This document shows positions 29,430 through 40,377 of a stretch of DNA of 64,000 bases, piece after piece (positions within the stretch are counted from its first letter, which is position 1; each line of letters begins with the position of its first letter). The stretch comes from Prorocentrum cordatum. Taxonomy: Eukaryota; Sar; Dinophyceae; Prorocentrales; Prorocentraceae. Both the position numbers and the translations under genes were made by a program. The notes beneath the pieces are model-generated. The model was not told where the DNA came from. It searched no databases and saw nothing but the letters and a program-made list of their open reading frames with translations. The DNA lies in NCBI GenBank assembly GCA_963575745.1, contig CAUYUJ010001336.1, positions 410,426-474,425 of the forward strand, given 5' to 3'.

Positions 29430-29576
29430 GGCGAGGAGAAGGAGGAAGTGGACGGATGGATAAACGAGGGGGCGGGAAAAAGGAGGGCAAAGGAGGAGGA
29501 GAAGGAAAAGGAGGAGCAAAAGGGGCAAGACAAAGAGGAAAGGAAAAAATAACGAGAAGGATAAACAGAAGGGTCA
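29430..29576 (+). repeat. GA-rich purine tract
   Basis: Degenerate GGA/GGCA units. Ends in the phrase CTCTTGGATGCCTCTCGGAG (29582-29601), shared with the end of the 27155-27345 tract. Confidence 0.75.
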
Positions 29577-29721
29577 GAAGTCTCTTGGATGCCTCTCGGA
29601 GCAACCGTTTGGGGTATCTATTTTTTTCTTTCCCCGACGCAGCAACGAACCGACCTCAAGAATGCGCAGAATGTGAAAACAGCCTGAGCAAACGGCATCG
29701 AACGTGAGACAAAGACACGCG

Positions 29722-31655
29722 TTAAGCAGGTAAAAAAAAGAAGAGGAGGAGGAGGAGGAGGAGCAAGAGGGAGATTAAATTACCCAGAGGTCCGCTAAAG
29801 GACATGCGGGCTCCACTTGGGTCCGGGGGGAGATCTGGGAAGGCTGCATCTGCGATAGCCCGTTGAACGGCCATACCTAGAATGCTCCACCAGCGATGCT
29901 GAAGTCTTAAAGCGGCTCCACGCCGAACTCTGGAATGCAATCTTCGAGTTCTCTCTCGGGCTAAAGCGGGTACAAATTCAATGTATTGGCGGCTCCACCG
30001 CCCGAAAACTTTGACTCCTAGGCACTGCAGAGAACCTAACCCACTGGCTATCACTGGATGATATGTTGTGTTATTTTCCCGATCCGCACGTTCCAGCAAT
30101 CGCCCTTTCCAGTTGTTTGTCCTTGATCGTGGTAAGCCGCTCCGTGAAATCGGTGTGATAATTGAGATATCATCGAACATGGCTAACTGCCGTTCCACGT
30201 TCAGGCCACGAATTACCAAGTCCAAACGACGGAGATCTCCAAGTGGGACTGGTGCATTTAGGTTTACCAGGAGCCGTTCCGCATTCTTGTCTGGAACCGT
30301 ACCTCCTAGTTCAACCATTACTTGTCGCCACACCGTAACCACAGTCTTATGCCTCGCATGCCACCGTGATGGTTTTGTCTGCTTTGCGTGCCCATGGAGG
30401 TCAGCACCATCGGTTGAAATCGCAATCCCTAAACGCCGGCACATGGCCCCTAAGAGTTAGGCATTCGACAATTGGAGATTGTCCGTAAATCCCAACAACC
30501 AGATTGCAGCATATGGTCCCGTAGCCGATTGTATGCGCGCTTTCCCAGTGTTTGCATGGAGGTCAGCACCATCGGTTGAAATCGCAATCCCTAAACGCCG
30601 GCACATGGCCCCTAAGAGTTAGGCATTCGACAATTGGAGATTGTCCGTAAATCCCAACAACCAGATTGCAGCATATGGTCCCGTAGCCGATTGTATGCGC
30701 GCTTTCCCAGTGTTTGCAATATTCATTCTGGTACCTGGTAGAGCAAGGAGACGAAGTAATTCTTGTCGCGTTGCGTTTTCCAACGGAACTGATGCGTGGT
30801 ATTGCCAATCGTGTTTCCATTCGCTCAAATTGATATCCATATTTGCTGGCTCTGGTGGTCGCAATCCTGCAGCCAATTGGACCAAGATGGTCGCCATGTC
30901 CAGCCACTGTCGGTGCAAATCCTTCCTGCTTGCTCTGCTTCTACCAAACAAGCTGGTCCTGCCAAACCGTTTATATCAAGGTTCGCTTCCAACGTAATTA
31001 ATTGAAATAGTATGTGATTCCAAATTGCCGGAAACCGTGCAACCAATCCTGGACACATGGTCGAAAGCGCCAACCCCATCAATGCTCACCACGACTTTCG
31101 TAGGGTCGTTGTCGGTAATGTATCGGAGGAAGTGGATAACTGCATCCGTGCCGCTACGATCGTTGAGTCCGAAATTCGGTGGCCAGACAGTATACCGTAA
31201 TATTTGTTGGTATTGCTTCGCCAACGTCTTCGCTGTCAATCTTCGGAAAATGTCTCCTGCTGAAATGCATTTGATTCGGTTGTTCGGTTTCGTCAGGGCC
31301 GTGATCGAAGATATTTGCAACATTCGCGCAATGTTAGTTGGTAGTTGGGCTCGCGCAAGCCGCTCGGCAACCCCTTGCGTGTCTTCCGCAAGGTCTCCGC
31401 GAAAATCTGTTCATCCAAGACAAATTGTGTGCCTGGGGCGAAGGACTCCAGATTTGCGGGGAGTGGCTCAGACAATCGCGTCGGCCTCAAATCCGGATGC
31501 GTAAGCTCGTCCAGCGTGGCCTGGGTCCCCGGGGCAAGGCCAGGAGAGCTCAAGGTTCTCGCCGCATGGCTCAGTTCCCCCAGTTTGACTTTTTCTGTAG
31601 CCCGTTCCATTTTTAAAGTATCTGAATCGGCATTCCTGGAACCTTGTTGTACCAC
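29722..31655 (-). pseudogene. LINE-A retrotransposon, internally deleted and frameshifted
   Basis: Ordered pieces on the minus strand. 31655-31293: pre-RT region (LGELSHAARTLSSPGLAPGTQATLDEL). 31323-30976: RT fingers and motif A (KCISAGDIFRRLTAKTLAKQ ... VVSIDGVGAFDHVSR). 31082-30619: post-RT segments (PACLVEAEQAGR; EWKHDWQYHAS). 30444-29722: C-terminal region with RRLDLVIRGLNVERQ, ISIITPI and RWWSILGMAVQRA. RT motif C is missing between motif A and the post-RT part, so a large internal deletion removed the catalytic DD. The C-terminal block may be a restriction-like endonuclease. A 162-bp tandem duplication lies inside. Confidence 0.7.
30393..30717. repeat. 162-bp tandem duplication within LINE-A
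   Basis: 30393-30554 and 30555-30717 are essentially identical (CATGGAGGTCAGCACCATCG at each start). The length is a multiple of three. Confidence 0.9.
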
Positions 31656-31745
31656 AGCTCGGCGTGAAAGATCAAGGAGGACATTCCATTCGCCACCATC
31701 GAATAAAGCAATCTTTCGCTCAATAGTGGTATTCTATTCATTCTG

Positions 31746-32192
31746 TTGCACGCAAGCGATATTTTGATGTATTGCAGAAATCAACGAGACGTCCAAAACT
31801 TGTTAAATGCGGTCGCCACCGCTGGGGGGCAAATTGGCATGGAGTTGCATTTGGATAAATTTCAAGTTATGCACGTTAACAACAATATGCAATTACAATA
31901 CTGGGCACAGTTACGCAGAACTGAACAAACGACTGGAGCATGCTTGGGGGGATTCTGCAAGTATGCGAAATAATGGAAACACACCTCAAGCAACACCAAA
32001 AGGAAATTGCAGATTTTCCCAGCGATGGTCACAAGCAAGGTCTTGTATTCCCTTAGCTCGGCATGGTTCAACAAAGCCGAGAAACGACGATTGGACAGTT
32101 TCCAAGCAAAGTGCCTCAGGAAAACATTGGATATCTCCCATTCGTTCATATCCAAAGTATCAAACAAGATCGTTCTAGAGAGAAAACAATAA
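31746..32192 (+). pseudogene. LINE-B RT/thumb fragment, copy 1
   Basis: Plus-strand pieces encode DILMYCRNQRDVQNLLNAVA and GMELHLDKFQVMHVN (RT just after motif C). After a frame change they encode SKVLYSLSSAWFNKAEKRRL, then AKCLRKTLDISHSFISKVSN, the thumb region typical of a dinoflagellate LINE family. Broken by frameshifts; the first D of the DD box is replaced (SDIL). Confidence 0.65.
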
Positions 32193-32689
32193 TTGCCTTA
32201 CACATCGCAACTATTGCAACAACAACTTCAGCTATTTGGGAAGATTGGCCGGAACCCTAATTCTCATGCGCTGCGTGCCGCAATGTGTTAACCTGATGGC
32301 CTCAAGCCAGTTACGCTACTTTGCAAATGTGCGCGGGGGAGACCAGAAAGAGAGTGGGCAGCAGGATTGTTATCACATATGTATCCTTGTTTCCCTAGTT
32401 CTGAATTTTAATAAACACTCTGCTAGACAACAAAAAATGGGACGCGTTAGCAATCAAAGTTTCCAGGCCACTTGAACGTGGAGAAGACAAGTACGTATGA
32501 TCCGCCTTCCCGGCGCGCATGTGGCGTGTCCAGGCCACTTGGGCACGCGTTTGGCGTGCAATCGTATGTTCATCATCTTCCTCCTTCTTCTTCCCTCCGT
32601 CCGCTCGGCGCGCATTTGGCGCGTCCAGGCCAGGTTGGCGCGCGTTTGGCATGTCGCTCTAGCTTTCCTTGCCCAGGCGCTTTTGGCGT

Positions 32690-33200
32690 ATGGCTGCTTC
32701 GTTCCTTATGTCGACGACACTCTGCTAGTGACTCGCAGCGAAGAAGGAACTCGCAACATATTTTGCATGCGATTGCTGAGAGATGGCGCAGAAACTGGGA
32801 TGGAATCGCATTGGGATAAATTTCAATTATTACAACGGGAACGCAATTGAACCGCGAGAGCACGTGCAATATATGCGCATACGTATATATATGTATATAT
32901 ACACGCAAATTGCAGATGTAAAAAAGAATTCAGCAGAAAATCGGAAGCGGCCAACGGAAAATCTGAAAAATGCGTGCAAGCTTGGAAACGCACGTCGATG
33001 AACATCGTGAAGGAATTTGCAATTTTGGAAACTTGCATTACGAGCAAAATCGTGTATTCACTCAATTCGGCGTGGTCGAAGAAGCAAGAACAAATGATAT
33101 TATATCTGTCAAGCCCGATGTCCCAGACGCATTCTGAACATCCTGCACGCCCACTAATCGAGAAGGCAAGGCGACCATCATGCAGTGCTCAATTACTCAA
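32690..33200 (+). pseudogene. LINE-B RT/thumb fragment, copy 2
   Basis: Contains an RT motif C (VPYVDDTLLVTRSEEGTRN) at about 32706-32755 and GMESHWDKFQLLQ. Further on, SKIVYSLNSAWSKKQEQM matches the thumb segment of copy 1 about 1 kb upstream. Same order and orientation as copy 1, more decayed. Confidence 0.6.
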
Positions 33201-34815
33201 ACGGTTTGGAACAATTGATCGTTGCAGCGACAATGATGTGCTTGGGGCCTTGACTTTTCAAAAAAAAAAAGTCTTCGACCAACCGCTGTCCCGCGCAATC
33301 TGTAGCAAAGCCGCCCAAGACACGAACGGGGGAACATTTGCATAAAAAACCGCGGGTTGGCGCCGCCGATGAGAAAAATAAATTCAATTCGTGCATGTTT
33401 CCTTTAGCCGTCATCCATACGACGAATGGTTGTAAACATTTGTGCCTTCGGTGCCCTGGCAAGTGTAGCAATGCATTGACTGTTGTTGCCCGCTCGCGTT
33501 TTGGCGCACGGCTGCATGATTGAATACATGTTTTTTCGGTCAAGCCTGAGAATAATGGCGATGCAAGATTGGTGGTTTAAAATTTTAAAGCCAAGCGGTG
33601 TGCTGACCCGAAAATGAGCAAACGGCATCGGGCTTCTTCAAAAAAAGCTGTCGGGTTCGGTCATGCGACGACCCGAAAAGTTTATCAACCCATTTGAAAA
33701 TGGCCAAAGCCATAGCACATGTGCCAAAACAAAATTCGGGTCCACTTTAAACGCCCCGAAAATGCGCGAACCGCCTAGGACTTTTCGCAACAACAAAAAA
33801 AACAACATCGATTTCGAAGTCTTCGGGTCCATTCCGAAGAAACCGAACATGGGCAAACCGAACATCGTATGGCACACGGTTTCTCGGTGGTGCCGGGCCT
33901 CGTCCGAAGGAGCCGCCGATAGGCCGACTGTTCAGGACTTCTTGCACAAGAAACGATATCCCGGGTAAGCCACTGTCAAACGGGAGCGCGCCCCGCGCGG
34001 GATCGGGGTTCGCACAGGGACGGGGCTGCTCGCGCCTGTCCAGGAGGCACGGATGTAGATGTCATAGATTGGCAAACCCTGTGGGGTTTCATGGATGTCG
34101 GAGCCCGTCGAATGCCGGCATCGAGAGCTGGATTCGGAACTCGATCGGATAGGGTTAATTGGAAAGCTGAATCAAAAACTGGAAACGGAAATCGGTTGGA
34201 CACGTTTGGAATCGTAACCGCGTCGCTAACAAACCTTTTCGCGCCCGAGTAATGTCCCCAACCGAACGGGTTATTAAGATATGTCCACCGTCACTACTTA
34301 TAAAGTATTGGGAGCTGGAGTCAGACTGGATGGAGCCGGAGTCGAACATACGGAGAACGAGTTCGGGGAAATGGGAGTACGAATTGGACAACACCGAATT
34401 TGGATCGCATTCGCTCTGGAAATCACCGGGAAAAAGCTTCGGACGAACTAGATTCCTCTCCTATCCTCCCTCCCCGGGTAATACTATTACGATTTAGCCC
34501 CCACGCCGGCGCAAAAACCGCCATCGTCCCGTGATCAGCGTGGGCACTCCCGTTGGCACTGTCATCGGGCGCGTAGCGTACACCCTCACCCGTGGCGCCA
34601 ACCAGCCGCAAAGCCCCATCACACGTGCCCCATTCGCTCCGTAATTTTCTAAGGTCCGAACGATCCAATAGGGAGCGCAGAACAAAACGCGGCAGAGGAA
34701 ATAGGGGCACCCGTTCCAACCCCACCATGCGGCTAGGAAGGTATAACAGCAGTAGTGTCGGAGCACAGGTTGTTATCGTCGCCCATGTGCGTGCCCCCTC
34801 CTTTGCAGCGTATCT
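33201..34815. other. No recognisable gene
   Basis: Short open frames only. The phrase TGAGCAAACGGCATCG at 33614 also occurs near 29685, a minor shared repeat. Confidence 0.4.
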
Positions 34816-35202
34816 TCAATACCCCCGGGCAGGGGGCCGGAGGCCCTCCAAACCTGGAGGTCGCTGCGCCAGAAGGGATATGCCGACGATCCAGTACAGC
34901 ATCTCGACCTCGTTCGTCTGCGCCAAGGCCGCGTATTTTTGAAGGGTTGGGGGTCCATAAACCTGGATGTGGTCCAACAAATCGTGCCTCTCCTGTTCTC
35001 CAGCTGTCATACTCGGTCCCGGCCCTACCGTCCGTCGGCCGTCGAATGTCATAATAATGATCGTCAGCATTGACCCCAATACCATGCCTACCCAGAGCCA
35101 TCCATACGCCACCACTATCGGCGCACAGCCCGGTATAATGTAGTAGCTGGGTTCTTCTCCCGTGCACAGAACCGTAGTGTGGGCTGTTGCTAGTTTGCAC
35201 AC
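34816..35202 (-). CDS. Uncharacterised open frame with one hydrophobic segment
   Basis: 128 codons with a predicted membrane segment (APIVVAYGWLWVGMVLGSML then TIIIM) followed by a basic, Gly/Pro-containing stretch and an amphipathic tail. I recognise no family. The TM-then-RTVG order resembles C-terminal tails of dinoflagellate copia polyproteins, but no RT or RNase H accompanies it. It could equally be a chance frame. Confidence 0.2.
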   Translation of the reverse strand: MCKLATAHTTVLCTGEEPSYYIIPGCAPIVVAYGWLWVGMVLGSMLTIIIMTFDGRRTVGPGPSMTAGEQERHDLLDHIQVYGPPTLQKYAALAQTNEVEMLYWIVGISLLAQRPPGLEGLRPPARGY

Positions 35203-37145
35203 TTGTCGAAGCTTGGCTCACGTAAATGCTGGTAGTCGCTGCTGCACGCCCTGCAGCAGATACAACATATCCACCAACGACACGCCAGTCTACCCAACCA
35301 GCTGCTCTTTGAATGAATTGTCCAAGCCATGCCATCCATCGCACGTCGCACGAAAGAGAAGAGAAAATGTCGAAGGAGAAATTGTGTAAACTGTGAGCGA
35401 GGAAAAAGGGGCTTGGCTCGGGCTTGAACCAACAAGTGCTCCAAAATATTGAAAAATTATCAAAACATGGTGCCGATACTATATTTGGACTATTCTTGAA
35501 TACTCGACTTAAGCTTGAGGTCCACAAGTGTGTGATGGTTGCAGGAGTACTTGAGATGGCGTGCAACTTGAATGTCCCAAATGAAAATATTTGTATCAAC
35601 ATTGCCCGCGAACGAACAAGTCTTGTTTTGATTCGCCGGGCAAATGGTCATGCAAGATCGAATTCCCAATATTTTCTGCCACCATCTCCGTGACACACCC
35701 AGTATCTTGGAGAAGTACGCGGATGTAGCTTCTCGTGAAACGTGGTAAAACAATCCTGCAAAACGGTTCTCGCTAAACTTGCATTTGGTTCCTGCTTTGA
35801 GGCGGACGCCCAGAAACTAAATCAAATTCTTAGATTTCTTGCAAACTCACACCGAGGGGGCGCGCAAAAACCACATCAAATTTGTCCGGGCATTGATCTT
35901 GGGAGGCAAATGATTTTGAATCGCACTCGCACACGCGGGCACGTGCAGATTTGCTATACAAAAACTCCGGTCCGCAACAAGATAATGCACGCGAGACTGT
36001 AACCGTGCAGCGGCATAGCGGGGCAGCGGGGCCTAATACATTCATTCTTGATTGTCTTTGCTCCCTTCGCTCCCTTTTTTCTTTTGCCGTGCACCTTCTG
36101 GTTGTCCTAGGTCCTTTCCCTCCTCCACTCTCGCCCTCAAGGTTTGCCCTTTGAGTTCGATAAAAAACATAAACGAGAATTTCATGAATATTCCGAAGGA
36201 CCACAAACAAACAATCTTGTCGCATGAAAACAGCCGGCGACAGGGACCAACGAAGTCATGAATATTGTTCGTTATGCAGCGATTAGGCCTATTCTTGAAA
36301 CGCTTTTTCGGATACTGAAGCGCTTGTCTATTACTGAAACGGTTGCTGCCAGCAGTAGGGGAGACGACATACAAAACGCCAACACATGTCAACCTATGCA
36401 CGTGGAGTGGATCGGAACCTGCGAATACAACACCCAAGATCCTCGCAAGCGCGCTCAACCAGGTTCGCCGCGGCGCGGGTGGTCATGTTTGGGCTACTCT
36501 CCACAGCACGGCAAATGGTCCCTGGTGTTCGAATCGGAAAACCGCCCGTCTGATATGGCCGCTGAATTCAGCTGGCCGTATGGGCATGGGCACGACGACG
36601 CCGAGAGAACCGAGATGTTTGCAACCCGACGCTCTTATTCACCTTGCGCCGGCTGGTAGGAATTGTATTACAAGCCTTGCGCTCTGAAGTTGAGGCAGTC
36701 ACCGCATGCAAGGCAATCTGGCCAGCCGCAACCCATCACAATTCAAATCCGTATCACCCGCGCAGACACCAAAGACAATTACCGATGTGGTCAAACGTCG
36801 CGTAATGTTAGTGGATGATTGGTGCCACAGGGTCTTCGTGCGGACTTTCCAACAATATTGCTGCCACCCTAAACGCGAGGCTGGACAACTCAGACGAACA
36901 TCGTGCACGGGCAGCCACGCCAGCACAACAAAGTCGCCGATCACATTGCAAACTACACCTTGGATAATCATATTATTTCGTCTCTGCCTGTTCGTGCGCG
37001 TTCGGCGTGCACGTCGGGCGCATTTGGCGCTCCTCTTGCCGCTGCTAGCTCTCTGCCGAGACGCCGTGCCGCAAGCCAGCATATGGTTGGTTCCTGTCGA
37101 GACCCAAAGTGCACCTCAACGACGCAACCGAGTCTGCCAACGTTT
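35203..37145. other. No recognisable gene
   Basis: No retroelement motif, RNA gene or conserved protein segment seen on either strand. Confidence 0.4.
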
Positions 37146-37385
37146 CCCTCTGGAGGAGGAGGAAGCGGAGGATGAGGAGCAGGATGAGGAGGAGGAGGAA
37201 AAGAGGGCGACCAGGAGCAGGAGCAGGAGGAGGAGGAGGAGGAGGAGGAGGAGCAGGAGGAGGATGAGCAGGAGGAGGAGGAGGAGGAGGAGGAGGAGGA
37301 GGAGCAGGAGGAGGAGGGAGGAGGAGGAGGAGGAAGAGGAGAAGGAGGAGGAGGAGGAGGAGGAGGAGGGCGACGTGGAGAAGGC
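37146..37385 (+). repeat. GGA purine tract
   Basis: 240 bp dominated by GGA units with occasional GCA/GAC. Confidence 0.9.
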
Positions 37386-38940
37386 GGGGAGGAGCGAAGG
37401 CGACTGGCAGGTGGCCCCTCTCGCGAGGTCACCGGCTCCAGGCTGCGACGGCCTCCGGCCGGCGGTGCTGGAGCGCCCAGGCCCAGAGGCGCGGGTCCCT
37501 GTAGATCAGGTCGTAGCTCGCGTGGTTGAGCATGTCCTGCGGAGGTCGGGTGGGGGGACTGGGCAGCGCCTCGGGCTGCGCGCAGGGGCATTTCCCAGAG
37601 GTACTCCTCGGCCGGCCGCCTTCCACAGGCACCTTGGCCAGTCTGGGTGCGAAGCTCCCCGAGGTAGAGCTGTTGAGACGGCCGTGGATGGGGCCTGCAG
37701 TCGGCACTTACGAAAAGGAATCGTGCGAGAAGAAATTTAGGGGCATGTTCGAACTTCCTGAGGTTCCTATGGGATTCTATGGTTCTGCAGGGCAACTGCT
37801 GACAGGCTAGTTCATTATTTGACGTACCTTGTGTAGGCCAGCCAGGAATACCTCCGGGGTCTGCCTGTGCTCAATCCCAACGCTCTGCCAAAATCACGCC
37901 CACTGTCCACCTGTACCGGTCGCGGCCGGGCCAAACCAGGGTCAGGGTCAGGTGGGTACGCCCTCCTGGCACGGCCACGAACGGCCCAGCTATTTGGGCG
38001 CCCCCGGGGGCTTTGGAGTTGCTGGCAAATTCTTGTGGGTTCCTTGAGAATCGGAGAAGCCGCAACACCGAATCTCAAGCACCCCTATGGGGGCGCTTGG
38101 GAATGTTGAGCACAATGCGGACAGAGGTGGCATTCCGCTTGGGATTTCTTGGGTCAGGTGGACCCGTCCTTTGGATTTCGCTTGGGGCTCAGATGGGCAC
38201 GTCCGATGCGACCAAAGTGTGGTCGTATCGGAAGTGTCCACCACCCACAAAAGCCACGAACCACAATGGAAGAAACAAAAGCATGAACAACTACAGCGAA
38301 GCATCAACTTTCGGAGCTCCGCGCGGATCTCTTGGACCTGCGCTGCGCCCCAGGTGCGGCGCTGGAAGCGCGGCCAAAGGCTTCCAGCGCAGATCCAAGA
38401 CATCCACGCGGAGTTTCGCACGTCTATGCTTATTCCGCTTTCCTTCCTCGGAGCGAGCACTGGGGCCCGCATCCTGGGGCATGCGCAGTCGAGGCCGATC
38501 GGAGAGAGCACCGCATCCCTCCGAGGGCCACGCTGCCATAGGTATGTAGAGCGCGTGGGCCGCGGAACCCAAGACACTGAGGTACCCGTGCTTTGGCAGG
38601 GGCCTGTGCAAGCTCCTCGGCACCGCCTGCACCCCGGCGCGCCCTCCGGCCGCCTGAGGCCCCGCCCGCCTGTGCCCTGTCTCCCCAATGAGAGCTGCGC
38701 GCAGCCCGCCCAGCTCTTGCCGGAAGAGGTTCGCTCTCGCCCCGCAGACCCAAAAAAGTGTTTTGGCAGGGGCGAACTTCTGATCGGCCTCGAGGCTCCT
38801 GCCCTGGCCGCGAGCGGATCCCAAACACGCTCTGGGCCCGCACCAGGGAGGCCTGGGCGGCCTGGCGGCGCGCCAGGGCGAGGAGGGCGGCCCTGGGCCC
38901 CGCCCCCCGAATGGGGCCCAGGGGCCCAGGAGCACCCATA
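37386..38940. other. GC-rich stretch without a supported gene
   Basis: The minus-strand frame 37707-37429 includes a protein-like piece (NHASYDLIYRDPRLWAWALQ) that could be an exon fragment, but splice sites and neighbours are not evident. 38600-38940 is GC-rich with competing frames on both strands. Confidence 0.25.
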
Positions 38941-38941
38941 G

Positions 38942-38948
38942 TTTTTGT

Positions 38949-38980
<32 letters not shown>

Positions 38981-38982
38981 GA
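38942..38982 (+). repeat. GTT microsatellite
   Basis: Pure GTT run. Confidence 0.9.
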
Positions 38983-39161
38983 CATTTTCTGGGGTCTCGT
39001 CTTCTCCTGCAGTTCCCCGACGTTTCTTGGTGCCTGCGTCGGTTTTCCCCTCCTGAGCCTCCGCGCATGCTTCCCACACAGTCTGTCGGGAGGCAGGACG
39101 GCCAGTTCGGAGCGGGGTGCCTTCTTTGAAGGCCGCCCCCTCACCACGTCCCCTTCTGCGC

Positions 39162-39162
<1 letters not shown>

Positions 39163-39192
<30 letters not shown>

Positions 39193-39382
39193 GCGTGTGG
39201 TGTGTGTGTGTGTGTGCGTGTGTGTGGTGTGTGTGTGTGTGTGTCGTGTGTGTGTGGTGTGTGGTGTGTGGTGTGTGGTGTGTGGTGTGTGGTGTGTGTG
39301 GTGTGGTGTGGTGTGGTGTGGTGTGGTGTGGTGTGGTGTGGTGTGGTGTGGTGTGGTGTGTGTGTGTGTGTGTGTGTGTGTG
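39163..39382 (+). repeat. GT microsatellite with a GGTGT pentamer core
   Basis: GT dinucleotides flank about 12 perfect GGTGT units at 39297-39360. All frames are Val/Cys low complexity. Confidence 0.95.
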
Positions 39383-39519
39383 CGCCGCCGTTTTCCTCAA
39401 GACCAAGATAGGGCTATCTTTTTCTCTAGACACTGACGCGCAAGAAGTTCACCTCACCCTTCCTCTTCCTCCTCCTCGTCCTCCTAACCATCACAACCAC
39501 CACCAAATTCAATCACCAT

Positions 39520-39733
39520 CACCCATCATTACACATCGTCACCTCAACATCAACATCAACATCACCATCACCATCACCATCAACATAATCATACTCAGCA
39601 TCATCATCAGCATCCCCACCATCATCATCATCAGCATCATCAGTATCAACGTACGTATCTGAATCATATTCATGATCATGATCACCATCATGCTCACCAT
39701 CATCATCATCATCATCATCATCGTCATCATCAT

Positions 39734-39802
<69 letters not shown>

Positions 39803-39940
39803 TACCATCACCATTAGCATATTCATCTTACTCATGATACTTACTCATTCTGCCACTCACCATCACCACGACAATCACCATCATTAACATCATCACCATC
39901 CTCCTCCTCCTCCTCCTCATCACCAAGATCATCATCGATA
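39520..39940 (+). repeat. CAT/ATC microsatellite
   Basis: Long CAT run, purest at 39695-39800, with CAACAT and TCC side units. Confidence 0.95.
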
Positions 39941-40342
39941 CCAGCACTGACACCAACACCTGGTGCTCCCAAACGTATATGTCGTCACTTTTTGTCTCGG
40001 GGTGCTCCGGAATGAGACATGGCGTCACTTCTTGGCTCCAGGCGCTCCCAACATCAAAAATATTGTAACTTTTTAGCTCCTGGTCACGGCCCTGGCTTAC
40101 TGTTTGGAAACCGATGCGGCTATCGGCCTACCCATTGAGACAACACTGTGAAGTGCACCTGTGCTCCACTTTACATGGTAAGAGCCACACGGTCTGGACC
40201 AGCCTGGTGCCCCCAATGCCACTTACTCTTCGGCGGAGAGCCCGGGGTGGAACTTCTCAGAAGGCTCTGAAGTCCACCGGTCTTCTGACAAATTTTCTAA
40301 GCCCTCCCCGAAGACACACAAAAACCCCTCAGAAGGCCGGAA

Positions 40343-40377
40343 GGCTTCTGAGAAGCCCCGCCGCCTTCTGAGAAGGC
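40343..40377. repeat. Two adjacent TGA-loop hairpins
   Basis: GGCTTC-TGA-GAAGCC (40343-40357) and GCCTTC-TGA-GAAGGC (40363-40377). They have the same loop and stem length, with compensating G/C exchanges in the stems. Confidence 0.85.

Noticed and set aside
16521-29600. Recurring ATGCCTCT phrases as remnants of A-repeat ends
   Set aside because: Only 8-9 bp and mostly part of TTGG minisatellite units; no B-like sequence next to them.
38087-39433. Overlapping 280-380-codon frames on both strands
   Set aside because: GC-rich and GT-repeat-driven frames with no motif and no consistent coding strand.
39117-39662. Long Val/Cys and His/Ile open frames
   Set aside because: Translations of GT and CAT microsatellites.
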